DNA of 64,000 nt from Metarhizium brunneum (GCF_013426205.1 NC_089424.1:930001-994000), one strand, 5' to 3'. Positions 1-11,412 are shown, numbered from the stretch's first letter. Notes: a model not told the origin generated them from the sequence alone. Numbers and translations are program-made.

Positions 1-1286
1 AGAAAAGGGATATTATATTATAATCTAGTTATAAGCTATAGTATAAGTTATAGGTTAGGCCAGCTATATAAGCTACTTAGTAGCTTAGATATAATAAGTA
101 ATAAATTAATAATTAAGATAAGCTACTAATAAGAAAGAGTTTATTAGCTATTTAATAAACTTTAAATAAATTAATAATATATATATAATTATAATTTACT
201 AAGACTTTAATAAATAAAAAATAAACTTTATAATATATAAAAACTCTTAAATTTACTTTATAAATAAACTTTAGCTTTTTAGCTTTTAATATAAATTATT
301 ATATTAAATAAGCTTTACTTATAACTCTTTAACTTTAATTACTTAGTTATAATTTTTAACCTATTATTAATATAATACTTAACTACTTAGATTAACTACC
401 CTAGTTATTCTGCTAATATAAACTACAACTAGTTTATCCCTTAAGAACCTTAGCCGTTACACCTAGTAAGTAATATAGCTATTAATAAATTAAAAGCTTT
501 TTATAATAAAAGGGATACTTACCTTAAGGCTAAAAATCCTAATTTTATAGAAATTAAAAAGGTTATAAAAATAATTAGGAATTTAAAAAAAAAGGCCTCT
601 AAAAATGCTAAACTAAAGCATAATACTAAGAAAGCTATAAGACTAGCTATAAAAAGGGCTAATAAGGCTAATAAAGCCAAGGCTAAAAAGGCTAAAAAGG
701 CTAAAAAGGCCTATAAGGCTAAAGCTGCCAAATAAATCTATATTAGTGGTTTTACCTCTTCCAGAGGGTTATATATTTATTTAAAAAAATCTAATATTAT
801 TAAAATATAAAAGACTTATAAAAGTATTTTTATATAAATTAAAGCCTTTTTTTAGCTACTTTTAAACTTAATTTTAATTATTATAAAGCTTTTTAATATT
901 AAATACTTTTTTTAATAAAAAACTTATTTAATATTTTTATAAAATATTAAAAGCTAACTTATTTTAAAATATTTTAATTTTAAATAAAAAAATTATTTTT
1001 AATTAATTAAAAAATATATTTTTTATTATTATTTTAAAGTATTAATAGCTTATTATAATATAATAAAAATTTAATTAACTTTTAATTATAATAATATTAA
1101 TAAATATTATATATAATAATTAATAAAACTTTTTTTACTTTAATAATTTCTTAATTAATTATACTTAAATTAAATATTAAAATTATTTTAGCTTTTTTAT
1201 AAAAGTTATATTTAATTCTAAGTATTATTAGGTTTATTTTTATTAAGTTATAATAAAAAAAAAAAGAAAGTATAAATATAAAATAA
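1..1286. repeat. AT-rich, RIP-like degraded tract
   Basis: Nearly pure A/T sequence full of TpA steps, with stop codons in every frame apart from one short remnant. Composition switches within a few bases near 1286 to ordinary GC-rich sequence. This is the pattern expected where repeat-induced point mutation has turned CpA into TpA in old transposon copies. RIP is an inference from composition; no second copy is visible here. Similar but shorter AT tracts occur near 47.83-47.93 and 56.1-56.2 kb. Confidence 0.75.
454..735 (+). pseudogene. C-terminal remnant of a transposon ORF (Lys/Ala-rich tail)
   Basis: Inside the AT-rich tract one frame stays open for 93 codons, from just after a TAG at 451-453 to a TAA at 733-735, without an ATG. 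The peptide includes KLKAFYNKRDTYLKAKNP and ends in a repeated KAKKAKKAKKAYKAKAAK-type basic tail. Such Lys/Ala-rich tails are common at the end of fungal DNA-transposon or gag-like proteins, but I cannot name the family. Everything upstream is too mutated to read. It is best treated as a fossil coding fragment. Confidence 0.45.
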
Positions 1287-3232
1287 CGCGGCGTGACGTG
1301 ATGGGCGCGTTTATTATCGTGACTTTTATCGCCCCACTGTACAGTCCGTATCCATACATCCCCGGAACACAAGCGAGGCCAAATGCCGGGACGCCGCTCT
1401 GGAGCGGTGCTTGATGGTCGCATCAGCGATGCTCCCCTCGCCACGACTCGTTGCGTCGCGGGTGCAGCGACAGAACCTCGCCGCCATCATGGCAACTGCG
1501 AAAAGTGTCCTCTGTTCGCATCGAGGGGCCATGACTCGCGCGCCCCGAGTTATTATTAGTGCCGCGATGGGCGTCGAGTTTCAACCGCCGGCCAAAATGT
1601 CCCCGCTGCTGATGCGACCGTGAAATCGCCTCGGCTTTAACCTCGATCATCTCGTGGGTCTCTCGGAACGCGGCAATAGACTATGCATCCGATTCACTCA
1701 AGGATATTCCACCGTTCGTGACACTGTAGCGGTACCGTGCCTGTCGCAGCTGTAGATTGGCGCCGTTTTGCAGCGCCGCATCAAGTCTAGGAACCGCGAG
1801 GAAGGACAGAGTGTTGAAGCCTGCCATGTGGTAAACTATTCGAAGGCGATGGCCGTGCCCAGACGACCGGCGTTGACGTCGTAGTATACTACTTATACGA
1901 TATGGTGTACATTCAAATCTTTGAACGCAAAGGCGCCATGCCATCCCCATCATCCCTACCATTCGTCAGTATCGGCCTGTGGAGATGCCAAACTAGACAG
2001 TAGATTGTTGCGTCCATGGGACGTCGACATGTCGAGTATACTCGACTGTTTATACAACAGTGCAGATCCAAGTCTCCTAGCGTATATATATGTATATGTA
2101 GCAACATTGAACGCACCCCGTGCTCTACCATCCCTCAACTTCGTCGCCGTCAAGCTCGGAGCATACGGCCCCGACCAGCATATCGTCAAACACGTCATCC
2201 AAGCCAGAACGTCAAAGTTTCTCCCACAGTCCACATTCAACTGCATCCCATCCACCGTGACGCGCTTCATCCTCGTCTGTCGTGTGCCCTGCGACGAGCC
2301 GTCTGCGGGTTTGCCGCATCGCCCACGGGCATCATGTCGAGGCGGCATTGGAAGGGGGAGCCCCTAACGGCAAATACGCGCGGCATGGCGATTGCGATGC
2401 CGCCACGGGTGGATGATGGATGATGCTTGTTGGGCCATCACATGGCAAGTTGGGCGGTATTGTCCTTTTCAGACTCTTGTATTTTATATAGACGCGCGGA
2501 TTGTGTCATTATGCAGGAATCCATCGGAGCTGCGAACTGCCGTTGATGTCCAAGGGCACGCGGGCCCTCTTGGTTCACGCAAACCCGCAAAATACGACAA
2601 GACGCCTCAAGCGGGAGGCGTCACGGAACGCCCATGGAGCGGCTGGCAAGTTCGGCCGCCATCCAGGCCCTTCATGCACGCGACAGGATGGGCGTCGAAC
2701 GGCTCTAGCACGTCGTGGACAAGTGCACGTGGGCGAGAGCGGCAACGGGGCCATTGGCATTGTTATAGGAACCGGCGCCCGGTATCATGAACAGTTCGTT
2801 GGGCCCCCATGGCTGGGCCAGTCGTGCCTACTAGTACAGAACAGGTGCGGACGCAGCACAAGTGACTGCGTGTGCGTGCGTAGCGAAAGCGGCAATGAAA
2901 CCAAAAACAAATATGAGCCTATATTACCATGTTGCGCTTGTCTGCCGTCAGAAACTGAACTCGCTAGTGGGTACAGCAGAATAAAGCAGAAGCACCCGAC
3001 GCAGAGTGATACAAAACCCCCATTCTTGCCCACGACGATGTGTTGAAAAAGGGTGAGGAGGGTCGATAAGGCCAAGAGTTGAAGAGGGATCCCCCTCCGA
3101 AAAAAAAAAACACCGTCTTTTGCCTTGCTGAAAAAACAGAGAGTGGCAAGGAAATACATAAAATGGAGGATGGAGGGCAAAGGTAGAAATTGCAAAGAAA
3201 TACAAAATACAAAAAAAACAAGACGCAGGCCC
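1287..3232. other. Intergenic region, no gene supported
   Basis: GC content is normal but the open frames are short, overlap on both strands and match no family I recognise. The part next to 3232 is the 3' flank of the GTP cyclohydrolase gene. It carries runs of A near 3100-3215 that could contain its polyadenylation region. Confidence 0.5.
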
Positions 3233-4282
3233 TCAGCGGGCATTGACGTTGATTAGGCTGAGAAACTCGTTGCGCGTCTTGTCCCTCCGCTCGAAGCAGC
3301 CGAGCATGCAGCTCGTGACGGTGGTGCTGCTCGTCTTTTGCACGCCGCGCATCACCATGCACAGGTGGCTCGACTCCATGACGACGGCGACGCCCTGGGG
3401 CCGCAGGACCTCGAAGATGGCGTTGGCCACCTCCTTGGTGAGGCGCTCCTGGATCTGCAGGCGGCGCGCAAACATCTCGGCGATGCGGGGCAGCTTGGAG
3501 ATGCCGATGACGGCGTTGTTCGGGATGTAGCCGATGTGCATCTTGCCCGTAAAGGGCACCAGGTGGTGCTCGCAGACCGAGTAGACGTCGACGTCCTTGA
3601 CAATGACCATCTCGGAGTGGCCCTCCTGGAAGATGGCGCCGTTGACAATGTCGAGCACGTTTTGCTCGTAGCCGCGCGTAAAGTACAGCATGGCCTTGGC
3701 GTAGCGCTCCGGCGTGGCCAGGAGGCCCTCGCGGTCCGCGTTCTCGCCCACGCACTCGAGGATGGTGCGGACGGCTCCCTTGATGCGGTCGAGCCGCGCC
3801 GCCGCCGCCTCGGGGTCCTCCTCCAGGCGGTCGCGGGCGCCCACGCTGGGCCGGCTCAGCCCGTCAAAGTCGATGACGGGGCTCTCCAGGCGCGCCAGGG
3901 ACCGCGACCGCGAGGCGTCTCGCTTGCTGCCGCTGCTGCTGGCCTCGTCGTTGTCTGCTGCTGTCTGGCGGCGCTTCTCGCTCTTGTCGCGCTTCTCCCG
4001 CTTCTGGCGCTTGGTCCTGGGCTCAGGCTCGTCGCGGCGGTCGCGGCCTGGTTTGCTGATGCTAGAGCGGCGCAGGCCGTCGCCGTGGGGGCCGTTTGCC
4101 AGCTTGGCCATGGCCTCGTCGTCCTGGTCACCTCTTTCGCGCTTCCCGCTGCTGTTGCCGCTGCCGCTGCCGCCGCCGCCATTACCGTTCTTACTTTTGC
4201 GCCTCTTTGCTTTTCCTTCTCCACCCGCAGATGCAGATGAGATGGGCGTGTCTCGGCCGTCGGTGGGTTCTGATTGGGGCAT
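3233..4282 (-). CDS. FOL2: GTP cyclohydrolase I
   Basis: Homododecameric zinc enzyme of the cytosol that converts GTP to 7,8-dihydroneopterin triphosphate, the first step of folate and pterin synthesis. The intronless frame encodes 349 residues. Residues 1 to about 160 are a low-complexity extension rich in Lys, Arg, Gly and Ser, typical of filamentous fungi. The catalytic domain fills residues 165-349. Zinc-site motifs are visible: CEHHLVPF at 237-244 and SHLCMVMRG at 305-313, plus [17 protein letters not shown] at 251-267. The first ATG is used because the frame has no earlier start before the GC-rich upstream region. The next gene on the same strand ends 660 bp upstream. The family assignment is secure; the start inside the variable extension is less so. 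Confidence 0.96.
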   Translation of the reverse strand: MPQSEPTDGRDTPISSASAGGEGKAKRRKSKNGNGGGGSGSGNSSGKRERGDQDDEAMAKLANGPHGDGLRRSSISKPGRDRRDEPEPRTKRQKREKRDKSEKRRQTAADNDEASSSGSKRDASRSRSLARLESPVIDFDGLSRPSVGARDRLEEDPEAAAARLDRIKGAVRTILECVGENADREGLLATPERYAKAMLYFTRGYEQNVLDIVNGAIFQEGHSEMVIVKDVDVYSVCEHHLVPFTGKMHIGYIPNNAVIGISKLPRIAEMFARRLQIQERLTKEVANAIFEVLRPQGVAVVMESSHLCMVMRGVQKTSSTTVTSCMLGCFERRDKTRNEFLSLINVNAR

Positions 4283-4944
4283 TGTGGGAGGATTGGCAGG
4301 TTGCGCGGTTTCAAGGTGGTCTGGTCTGGTCTTTGAGGCTGGAGTGGCCAGAGTGCCAACAGAGTGCCTAGACGGTGCTTGCGGGAGCAGTGTAAGCTCC
4401 TACTGTTTGCCGGATCGCATGGACTGGATGGGCCGAGATGCAATGCAGGAGTGTGAAGATGCAAAGAATGGAAAATTTTGAGGCGCTTCAAGATTCAACG
4501 TTGCCAGATGTCGGTGCGATAAAAGTTCCGGAGCGGATCAATTGGCGGGGGTTCGCAATGTCTAGCGGGGGTTCGCAATCTTTGCCGGCAGCCTCCGCTG
4601 TGAGCATCCGTCGGCAGCCGTCAGCCGCGCTTGCGCTGCTTGATTGATCAATTGATGTCAATTGGCAACGTGGGGCCCTGACTGACTTGACGGCTTAAGC
4701 CTGGCGGTACGGAGTAACTTGCGGCTGCATTTGCGCCGATATCGCCGCGGGGTAGCGAGCCAGTGGGCAAAGGCCGCGAATAGAGGCGGGCCAAGCAACG
4801 CCATGCGCACTCTCAACCACGAGTAGTATGTCCCCGCACAACATTCAAGATTCAAGATTATTGCCCATTGCTAACCATCTTACTCCATTCAGCTAGGGGA
4901 CAAGGAACAAGACAAGTCCGACGATTTGCAGCGCCATCCTAACC
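4283..4944. other. Intergenic promoter region of the GTP cyclohydrolase gene
   Basis: No coding frame is supported. The segment separates the start of the GTP cyclohydrolase gene from the stop of the SNG1-like gene on the same strand, so it must hold the FOL2 promoter. Near 4555-4580 a short direct repeat (GCGGGGGTTCGCAATGT / GCGGGGGTTCGCAATCT) is visible. Confidence 0.5.
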
Positions 4945-4952
4945 CTAACCCT
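4937..4952 (-). repeat. Interstitial telomere-like repeat overlapping a stop codon
   Basis: On the minus strand the sequence reads AGGGTTAGGGTTAGG, about two and a half TTAGGG units. The first TAG inside it is the stop codon of the SNG1-like gene at 4945-4947 and the next in-frame triplet is also part of the repeat. It is too short to be a telomere. Confidence 0.6.
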
Positions 4953-6564
4953 GCCTCTCATCAGAGCCAACCAGCTGAAAAGAGGGCCCCAAGTTGGAAT
5001 ATATCCTCGTCGCCTGCGTTTCCAGCCTCTGAATGTCCTCGACAGCCTGTTCGTCCTCCTCGTCCAGCTCCTCCCTCTGCTCCCGCTCCGACTCCTCGGC
5101 ATCCTCCGCCCTCGTGCCGGCCACCCGGCCACTCCCCCCCGCAATGAGGGCTTCTCCATTCGCCCTCGACTGCCTCCTCTCGCGCGTCTGCTCCAGCAGC
5201 ACCGACGCCTGCCTGGTGGCCTCCTCGGCCACGACGGCCAGGTGGCAGCGCTTGTACACGCCCAGGCTGGTCCCCAGGGTCCCCAGCACCTCGTACGCGA
5301 ACAAGACGGGCAGCGCAAAGTACAGGTGCGGGTTGCAGCCGCCCGACCATATGTCGGTGAGCACCTCGTACGCCGCGTGCGCCGGCAGCGCGTACCCCCA
5401 GCGGTAGAAGCCGTTGGACAGGCTGAAGGGCACAATGACGGAGGTGACGTTGGTGACGACCCAGGCGACGAGCGCAAACGGCACGTACTGCGGCGGGATC
5501 CAGATGGAGAAGACGTCGAGCACGAGGAAGCTGACGTGGCCGAGGAGCCAAAACGTCGCCCAGTCCAGGACGAACGCGGCCCCCGAGACGTCCCAGCCCG
5601 CCTTGAAGGCCCAAATCGCCGCGGTGATGAGCAGGCCCCCGAGAAACGTGTACACGCAGGCTATGGCGGCGCGGACGAGGATGATGAACCTGGGCGGGGC
5701 GCGGTTGTAAATCTTGAACTGCACGTACAGCCCGTTGATGGTGGCGAGGAAGAAGAAGTTCTGCAGGAGGATGAGCACAATGGCAATGGTGTTGTACACG
5801 GCGCGGGTGCCCTGCGCCGTGGCCTTGAGGTTGACGGACGTGATGGTCCACGGGTTGGCGAACACGGACACGGCGGCCGGGTCGCCCGGCGGCACGGTGG
5901 CCAGCGCCGCCGTGCCGTTGAGGGCCACGTAGGCGATGCGCGCGGCGCCGGACAGGGCCACCATGTTGCTGGACAGGGCGCTGTCCATGACGGCCGGGTA
6001 CTTGGCCTCGTTCCAGATGTAGAAGAGCACGTCGGACTCGTTGTACCGCGACGTGTTGAGCCCGGCGATGGCGAGGCCGAGCTTGGCCGACGACCCGGCC
6101 GCCGTGTACACGGCCGCCCAGTAGTCGGCGTCGCACACGGCGTCGCGCAGGGCGTCGGCCGAGGGGTACTGCGAGACGGGCCGCGCGACGAGGGTGGGAA
6201 ACTGGTCGGACCTCAGCCGCGCGTAGGCCGCGTTGACGGCCTGCCCGACGAGGCCGCCGTCGTAGTCTACCCACAGCACGTCGAGGTTGTGGGTGCGCGG
6301 GCCTTGCTGGTACAGCGCGCCGAAGAGGTAGCAGAACAGGACGAAGAAGAGCAGCTGGATGATGATGGTGTTGACTATGCCGGCTTTGATGAGCTTGGGC
6401 CGGGTGGCCGCGAGGGACGGGTGCAGGAACGGCAGTCGGCAGTCCCATGCGCGGGGGTAGTATTTCTCGACAAGGGACAGGGGAAAGGTCCGCCTGGACC
6501 GCGTTTTCTTCTCGCTCATCATGAGAGGTAGACTATGTCTTTTTTTCTTTTTAGAGCCAAGCAA
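4945..6564 (-). CDS. SNG1-family (DUF3533) multispanning membrane protein
   Basis: Intronless gene for 539 residues. The order of segments is a basic cytosolic N-terminus, TM1 at about 61-85, a large soluble loop (about 86-255) with several N-glycosylation sequons, then TM2 257-281, TM3 296-322, TM4 331-354, TM5 360-383 and TM6 415-437. A Glu/Arg-rich cytosolic tail follows. This one-plus-five layout with an ABC-2-like C-terminal membrane half is that of DUF3533/SNG1 proteins. Yeast SNG1 confers nitrosoguanidine resistance and is linked to plasma-membrane lipid asymmetry. The substrate of this protein is unknown. Methionines at 15-16 are alternative starts. The stop codon lies within a telomere-like repeat. 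Confidence 0.88.
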   Translation of the reverse strand: MLGSKKKKRHSLPLMMSEKKTRSRRTFPLSLVEKYYPRAWDCRLPFLHPSLAATRPKLIKAGIVNTIIIQLLFFVLFCYLFGALYQQGPRTHNLDVLWVDYDGGLVGQAVNAAYARLRSDQFPTLVARPVSQYPSADALRDAVCDADYWAAVYTAAGSSAKLGLAIAGLNTSRYNESDVLFYIWNEAKYPAVMDSALSSNMVALSGAARIAYVALNGTAALATVPPGDPAAVSVFANPWTITSVNLKATAQGTRAVYNTIAIVLILLQNFFFLATINGLYVQFKIYNRAPPRFIILVRAAIACVYTFLGGLLITAAIWAFKAGWDVSGAAFVLDWATFWLLGHVSFLVLDVFSIWIPPQYVPFALVAWVVTNVTSVIVPFSLSNGFYRWGYALPAHAAYEVLTDIWSGGCNPHLYFALPVLFAYEVLGTLGTSLGVYKRCHLAVVAEEATRQASVLLEQTRERRQSRANGEALIAGGSGRVAGTRAEDAEESEREQREELDEEDEQAVEDIQRLETQATRIYSNLGPSFQLVGSDERQG

Positions 6565-8802
6565 AGCTTGGTGAGGGGTGAGAAATGGCCATTGTTCCGA
6601 GTTGGGATTTCGAGTGCTGGGCGTCCCGGCTGGTGGGATTATCTATCACTTCCGTGATCTCCGGAGGGAGGCGCTTTTTGAGCTTGAATATAGGTGTACA
6701 TGGGAGCGGTGATGATGGACAGCCAGACCTTGAATTCTACTGGTTGACGCCCTGCGCCGTGGCTTGGTGCTGGAGGCTGTACTGCGTCTCGAGTTCATCG
6801 AACGTCGTCTTGGGATCCGTGACCACAATGGCAAGTCGGCATAGCAAGGGTTGTTTTTGCACGCCAAGATGGCCTCGTCCAAATGACAAAAGGTCACTTG
6901 CGCAATCTCAATCCAAATCAACATCGATTGAATGTCAGTGAGCAACGAGAAAACAACATGGACGAATAAGCTGACGAATGTGGGGATATGAGGCATCATG
7001 TTGAACAAGATGCGCGCAGCGCACAACTTGCACGTTACGCCTCGTTGCAGAGCCGGGAGTAGCTCAAGGTAGCATACATACCAGGCTGCTCATGTCCCGA
7101 AATCCTCCTCAAAGTTTGAGCAGAACACGACCAGGACCAGGAGCAGCGAGCGACACCTCGAAACGCAGACGCCAGGATTCCTCAGCACAGCTTCCACCGT
7201 CGCGCGTCCTTTCCTTGATCAGCCTGGGGCTCATTGGATAAGAGTAAACCCGTGGTCCGTCAAACCTTCAGTGTCGCGCTCTGACTTGTGAATTTGAAGC
7301 TCGGCTTGGCCCGGTGGGACGCGGGAATGAATGCCATCAAATGGGATTGGCGGGACGACCCGGCTCTCTGCTCCGTCACGGCCGCGGAGCCGAGGCGGGG
7401 CTGCAGCACCGAGGACGCTCAGCTTCTACTCAGCGAAACCGACCTGCCAGTTGACCATTTTTGTTTTGTCAGTCACTCCGAGCACGTGCATCCTGCGCAA
7501 CATTTTGCAGAACTTCCAGACAGAGAGGCTGAGGGGTCGAGGTGGTCCGGTGCAGAGAGTTGAGGCCCGGCAGGTTCATCACGTCTCTAAGTCGGTGTCG
7601 CGGGAACCGGCCCGGCATGTCCTACACCACGAGCACAGAGCATATCAACTAACGCTCGGCTCCAAAAAAAAAATAATAAATAAATAAATATTAGCCCCAG
7701 CAGTCAACGCAGCGGCAATTCAACTCCATTCACCCCCCAAGACAGTCAGTCAGTGGCTGCTTCTCGGTCCTCTCGAGACCCAGCCAGCATCAGTCAACTG
7801 CTCGCACATGACCACATGCAGCCTGTCAGCCCAGCCCAACAATAGCCCGCGCCTATTGTCCCCCCAAACACAAACAATACTAGTAGCGTCAAGTCGACCC
7901 TTGGCCTGTCAGCCCAAAACGGCCGTGATCGGCACTAAACCAACGCCCCAACAAGCTCTACCTGGGAACAAGGGAAAAAATAAAGTTGGCCAGATTCGAC
8001 ACTCCATGGCACACACTGTGCCCCACACCATGCCTGGCGATCGAGCCGCTGGGTACGCGCACAACTCCAAATGTCTCGTCCAAGTCCATCATCCTGGCAG
8101 CCATTGTCCCCCACGCGACCCGGCATGGAAGCAAAGCAAAGCACATCCCGCGTCCGACACCGTGAGCACCAGACATACGTTTCACGTGCCCCGTGCTCCG
8201 CCGACGCATCTGGCAATCTGCATGCGGATTGACTTTGCATCTGGCTTTGACTGGCTGGCCCAGATGCGGCACCATGCAACGCCTGGTAGTGACACAGCAT
8301 CCTTCGGGAGCCACGCCCCAAACTCTAACCCAACTACATACACCAGACGTCACGGTGGCCATGTTCGGCCCTTGAACAGATACCATGCATGGACCAAAAC
8401 CCAAAGCACCCCATGAGATGAATCCAAGAAATATACACATTTCTAGCATGAATTAACCATACTCCGTAGTACTCGCTATCGTACAAGAAATTGCACCAAA
8501 GCCCCAGATGCCCCTAGTTTTCCGTAATCCCGAATAATGACAAAAAAAGTAGTAGCAAATAAAGCCGTAATGGGGGTTGAACAAAGCCAAAAAATATTTG
8601 TAACAAAAAAAAAACAGAACAAAGGTAATGAACCAGAAGATGCAAGGTAACAGTAGCCAAGAATTCAATTGCAGCCGCCCTCTGATGCTAATGACCCTCT
8701 CGCCAACGTTGAAAAGAAAAATTACTATAGTGGTGATGGTGTGGCATGACAAGGAAAAAAAAAAAAAGACTTGCTATGCATGTCCAAGTCGCTTCAGAAT
8801 AA
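6565..8802. other. Long intergenic region between SNG1-like and sulfatase-fold genes
   Basis: Open frames here are short or repetitive. The 202-codon plus-strand frame at 7808-8416 has no family features and unusual His/Pro/Thr/Ser richness, so it is not called. One exon-like stretch on the minus strand at 6737-6906 is listed separately. An A-rich run followed by (AAAT)n lies near 7665-7690. Confidence 0.4.
6737..6906 (-). CDS. Possible terminal exon of an unidentified small gene
   Basis: A minus-strand frame ending with TAG at 6737-6739 reads ...VVTDPKTTFDELETQY and then ...QATAQGVNQ before the stop. Third codon positions are strongly G/C biased, as in the neighbouring real genes, and the peptide looks soluble and helical. 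The frame is closed upstream near 6906, so an upstream exon would be needed. A candidate first exon with ATG directly followed by a GTATGT donor sits near 7081-7092. I do not recognise a family, and chance openness cannot be excluded. Confidence 0.25.
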
Positions 8803-11412
8803 TCAGGGAGTATAACGCCATCGCTTTGCATTTTCATCGACCCACCACCGCGTCATGAAGGACGCCTCCTCAGCCCATTTGGCTGCATCCGATCCGTACT
8901 TCTTCTCCACGCTGTTCAGGAAGGTGACAAAGTCAAACGAAAGAACTCCGTCTTTTTCGTGCGGATCTTTTTCGAGATTCGTAAATCTCCACTCAATGTC
9001 CTTGATCACAGGTACCACCAGCCGCCAGTTGGGATCTCGTGCGCTACGGGTGGCAACCTGGGCTCGGCCAGTGTTCATAATCGTGAACTGCCAGTCGGCC
9101 TGGCCAGTATGCTTCGATGACATCTGCAGAGGTCGGATGAGCGACTGGCCTTCGTAGTTGCGAACTAGGTCAGATGCGGCTTGGCGTTCAGACGGAGACA
9201 GCGAGCCCGTCTCAATGAGCAGGTCCAGAATTGTGGGCAGAATAGATATCGAGTTGACCGGAGTGTTGATGTCGATGGGAGGAAGCTTCGGGTGTGACAT
9301 GACCAGGGGGACATGAAAGTTACCGACATTGGGCTGATAATACGGCGTAACCGCGCCGGTTTCGGGAACCGATAGGCCGTGGTCACCCACCATGACCACC
9401 AGTGTGTTGTTGGAAGACCCCTCCTCCTCGATGATTTGCAAAATCTTTCCCAGCCATCGGTCAACGAATCCAACAGTGTTCACGTAGTGCGAAAGGTCTT
9501 CGAGCTTGCCTTCGGGCGCAAGGGGCACATAAGTTTCCTCGTCGGGCATTTTGAACGGGTGGTGAGCGGTACTAGTCAGGTGAGACAGGAAGAGTCGCTC
9601 GTTCTTCTCATTAGCCGTCTTGAAGGCATCTCGAATGTAATCCTCGACGGCAGACTCGGCCATGCCGTAGTAGTTGATCTCAGGCATAGTATTTTTACCA
9701 AACTTAGCCTCATCGCTCTGCAGATACTCCTTGTGGATAAGCTCCTCTTCCTTGTATCCCATCTTGGGCATTAAAAGATCCTGCTTGTCGTAGAAATTTG
9801 TAACCGACATCATGAAGGCATTGCTCCATTTATATTTCGTGTACTCATCGGTGTGCTTCGCAGAGTCGTTGGAATGATCAAGTGCGTTGAATGCGTTAAA
9901 AATGTGCGGCAGACAGGGCTGATAAATGTGGTTGGCATACTCGACATTGAAGTCGGCGACCAGAGGTGTGATTCCACAGAGGGTTCCGGGAAGACTCTTG
10001 AGGGTGTAGGTGCCAGTTGTGTGGTCGTTGTTCACATTCAAACCACCTCGTCGCTTAGTAGTCTCATGTTCAAATCCATCATTATAATCGCCCGTCAGAA
10101 AATTTGCATTCTGAGTGAGAGTTGAAAGCCGCTGTTGCACCTCATCAGGTAAGGTACCATTCTCCCAAGTCTCGGCGAACTTCTGCCAAATCTGACCATC
10201 CTTCTTGATGGGAAACACATCCTTTCGGGTGCTCTCCAACTTGATTAGTACCACATGCCGAATATCCACATCACCCAACTTGCCTCGGAGAGGTTTAAGC
10301 AAGTCATTCTCCAAATTAGAAATCTTCAGGGGGTCCTGAGCAGCGTTGTAATGGTCCGTCTCGGCTTCATACCAGTCCTCAAATCCAGGAAGCGGGGTTT
10401 CCGATTCGGGCAGCCAGTTCCAGCGAATGGGTTCAGCCAGGGCTGTCTCATTATCCCAGCCCCAACCGATACTCTGACTATAGTAGGGGAGCAGACCGGC
10501 CAGGGTCGGCGAAGAATGAGCAAAGTCGATAAAGGGCAGCAAAATCGGCGTCCAGGACATGAAGATGAGTGAACTTTCAACAGGACGAACCATGGCCAAG
10601 ACTGCCTGTGTAACCAAAAGAATGCCAATCACAGTGTAGAGCAGCCACATCATCTTGTTCTCCCGCAGGGTTGCGGGACCAGAATGCTTGCGCTTCCCGA
10701 CCGAGTTGAAGTCGCCATCACCGTCCGACCCATCTTCAAGATCAATCTCCTTTTGAGGTACGTAGTCATACTTGACGGTCGCGGTCGAGCCCCGACCGCA
10801 ATAGGGAATCTTGCTGAACAAGAAAGTAAGGGGCAGCTTAACGATGTCGAGAGCCATGCCGGCAAACGCAAAGCTAAAGTCCTGAAGAAGCCAGCCAGCT
10901 ATGAGAATAGCGACAAAGGCAATGGAGCATGACACGAGCCCAGTCAAGAGCACGGACCAGGACGATGAGTCCCCCGCCAGGCCGATGTTGCGCCAGTGAA
11001 GCTCAGATCCAGCCACGACAAAGAATGAGATGTTGATTGAGGCGAGGACATGCTGGACAAACGTGATAACACAGGCCAAACTGGTGGCCAAGAAACGCAA
11101 ACATCCAACTGCGGCAAATAGAGGCAACTCAGCATCCAGCAGCAGGCGCAGCATCAGTAACAAAGCTGTGTCCTGCGCGAAGAATGACAGCCCCCATCGA
11201 GCCATTTCGGCCGGAGGAAGGGCTGAAATGTGTGCATATATATGGACCCATTTGGCACCGAGTATAGAAACGGCAGCAATAGAGAAAACAAGCCGTCGAT
11301 TGGCAAAGCGAGAAGCAAAAGCCAGGCAGAGACGTCTATTGGTAAAAACACAACGTCGGCTATTCAAGCAGGAGGCGAGAGAGCCTGCCGAGCGGCGAGG
11401 CGTGTCGATCAT
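8803..11412 (-). CDS. Membrane-anchored sulfatase/LTA-synthase-like phosphohydrolase
   Basis: Intronless gene for 869 residues. About five hydrophobic segments lie in the first 280 residues, followed by a large soluble domain of the alkaline phosphatase superfamily (sulfatase fold). Visible landmarks are HVVLIKLESTRKDVF, where the Thr sits at the nucleophile position used by LtaS/MdoB-like enzymes, the histidine-rich LSHLTSTAHHPF, and the metal-site motif VVMVGDHGL followed by VPLVMSHPKLPP. A type I sulfatase C-x-P-x-R signature is absent, so phospho- or phosphoglycerol-transfer chemistry is more plausible than sulfate hydrolysis. The topology, multispanning N-terminus then exported catalytic domain, also matches LtaS-type proteins. 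Substrate unknown. The family call is firm; the reaction is inferred. Confidence 0.85.
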   Translation of the reverse strand: MIDTPRRSAGSLASCLNSRRCVFTNRRLCLAFASRFANRRLVFSIAAVSILGAKWVHIYAHISALPPAEMARWGLSFFAQDTALLLMLRLLLDAELPLFAAVGCLRFLATSLACVITFVQHVLASINISFFVVAGSELHWRNIGLAGDSSSWSVLLTGLVSCSIAFVAILIAGWLLQDFSFAFAGMALDIVKLPLTFLFSKIPYCGRGSTATVKYDYVPQKEIDLEDGSDGDGDFNSVGKRKHSGPATLRENKMMWLLYTVIGILLVTQAVLAMVRPVESSLIFMSWTPILLPFIDFAHSSPTLAGLLPYYSQSIGWGWDNETALAEPIRWNWLPESETPLPGFEDWYEAETDHYNAAQDPLKISNLENDLLKPLRGKLGDVDIRHVVLIKLESTRKDVFPIKKDGQIWQKFAETWENGTLPDEVQQRLSTLTQNANFLTGDYNDGFEHETTKRRGGLNVNNDHTTGTYTLKSLPGTLCGITPLVADFNVEYANHIYQPCLPHIFNAFNALDHSNDSAKHTDEYTKYKWSNAFMMSVTNFYDKQDLLMPKMGYKEEELIHKEYLQSDEAKFGKNTMPEINYYGMAESAVEDYIRDAFKTANEKNERLFLSHLTSTAHHPFKMPDEETYVPLAPEGKLEDLSHYVNTVGFVDRWLGKILQIIEEEGSSNNTLVVMVGDHGLSVPETGAVTPYYQPNVGNFHVPLVMSHPKLPPIDINTPVNSISILPTILDLLIETGSLSPSERQAASDLVRNYEGQSLIRPLQMSSKHTGQADWQFTIMNTGRAQVATRSARDPNWRLVVPVIKDIEWRFTNLEKDPHEKDGVLSFDFVTFLNSVEKKYGSDAAKWAEEASFMTRWWVDENAKRWRYTP

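Noticed and set aside
3338..4240. 300-codon plus-strand open frame
   Set aside because: It is the antisense of the GTP cyclohydrolase gene; openness follows from the high GC content of the real frame.
5242..6531. 429-codon plus-strand frame and a 495-codon shifted minus frame
   Set aside because: Both overlap the SNG1-like gene and show low-complexity Arg/Gly/Val composition without domains.
7808..8416. 202-codon plus-strand frame
   Set aside because: His/Pro/Ser/Thr-rich composition, no motif, no splice context and overlapping minus-strand frames of similar quality.
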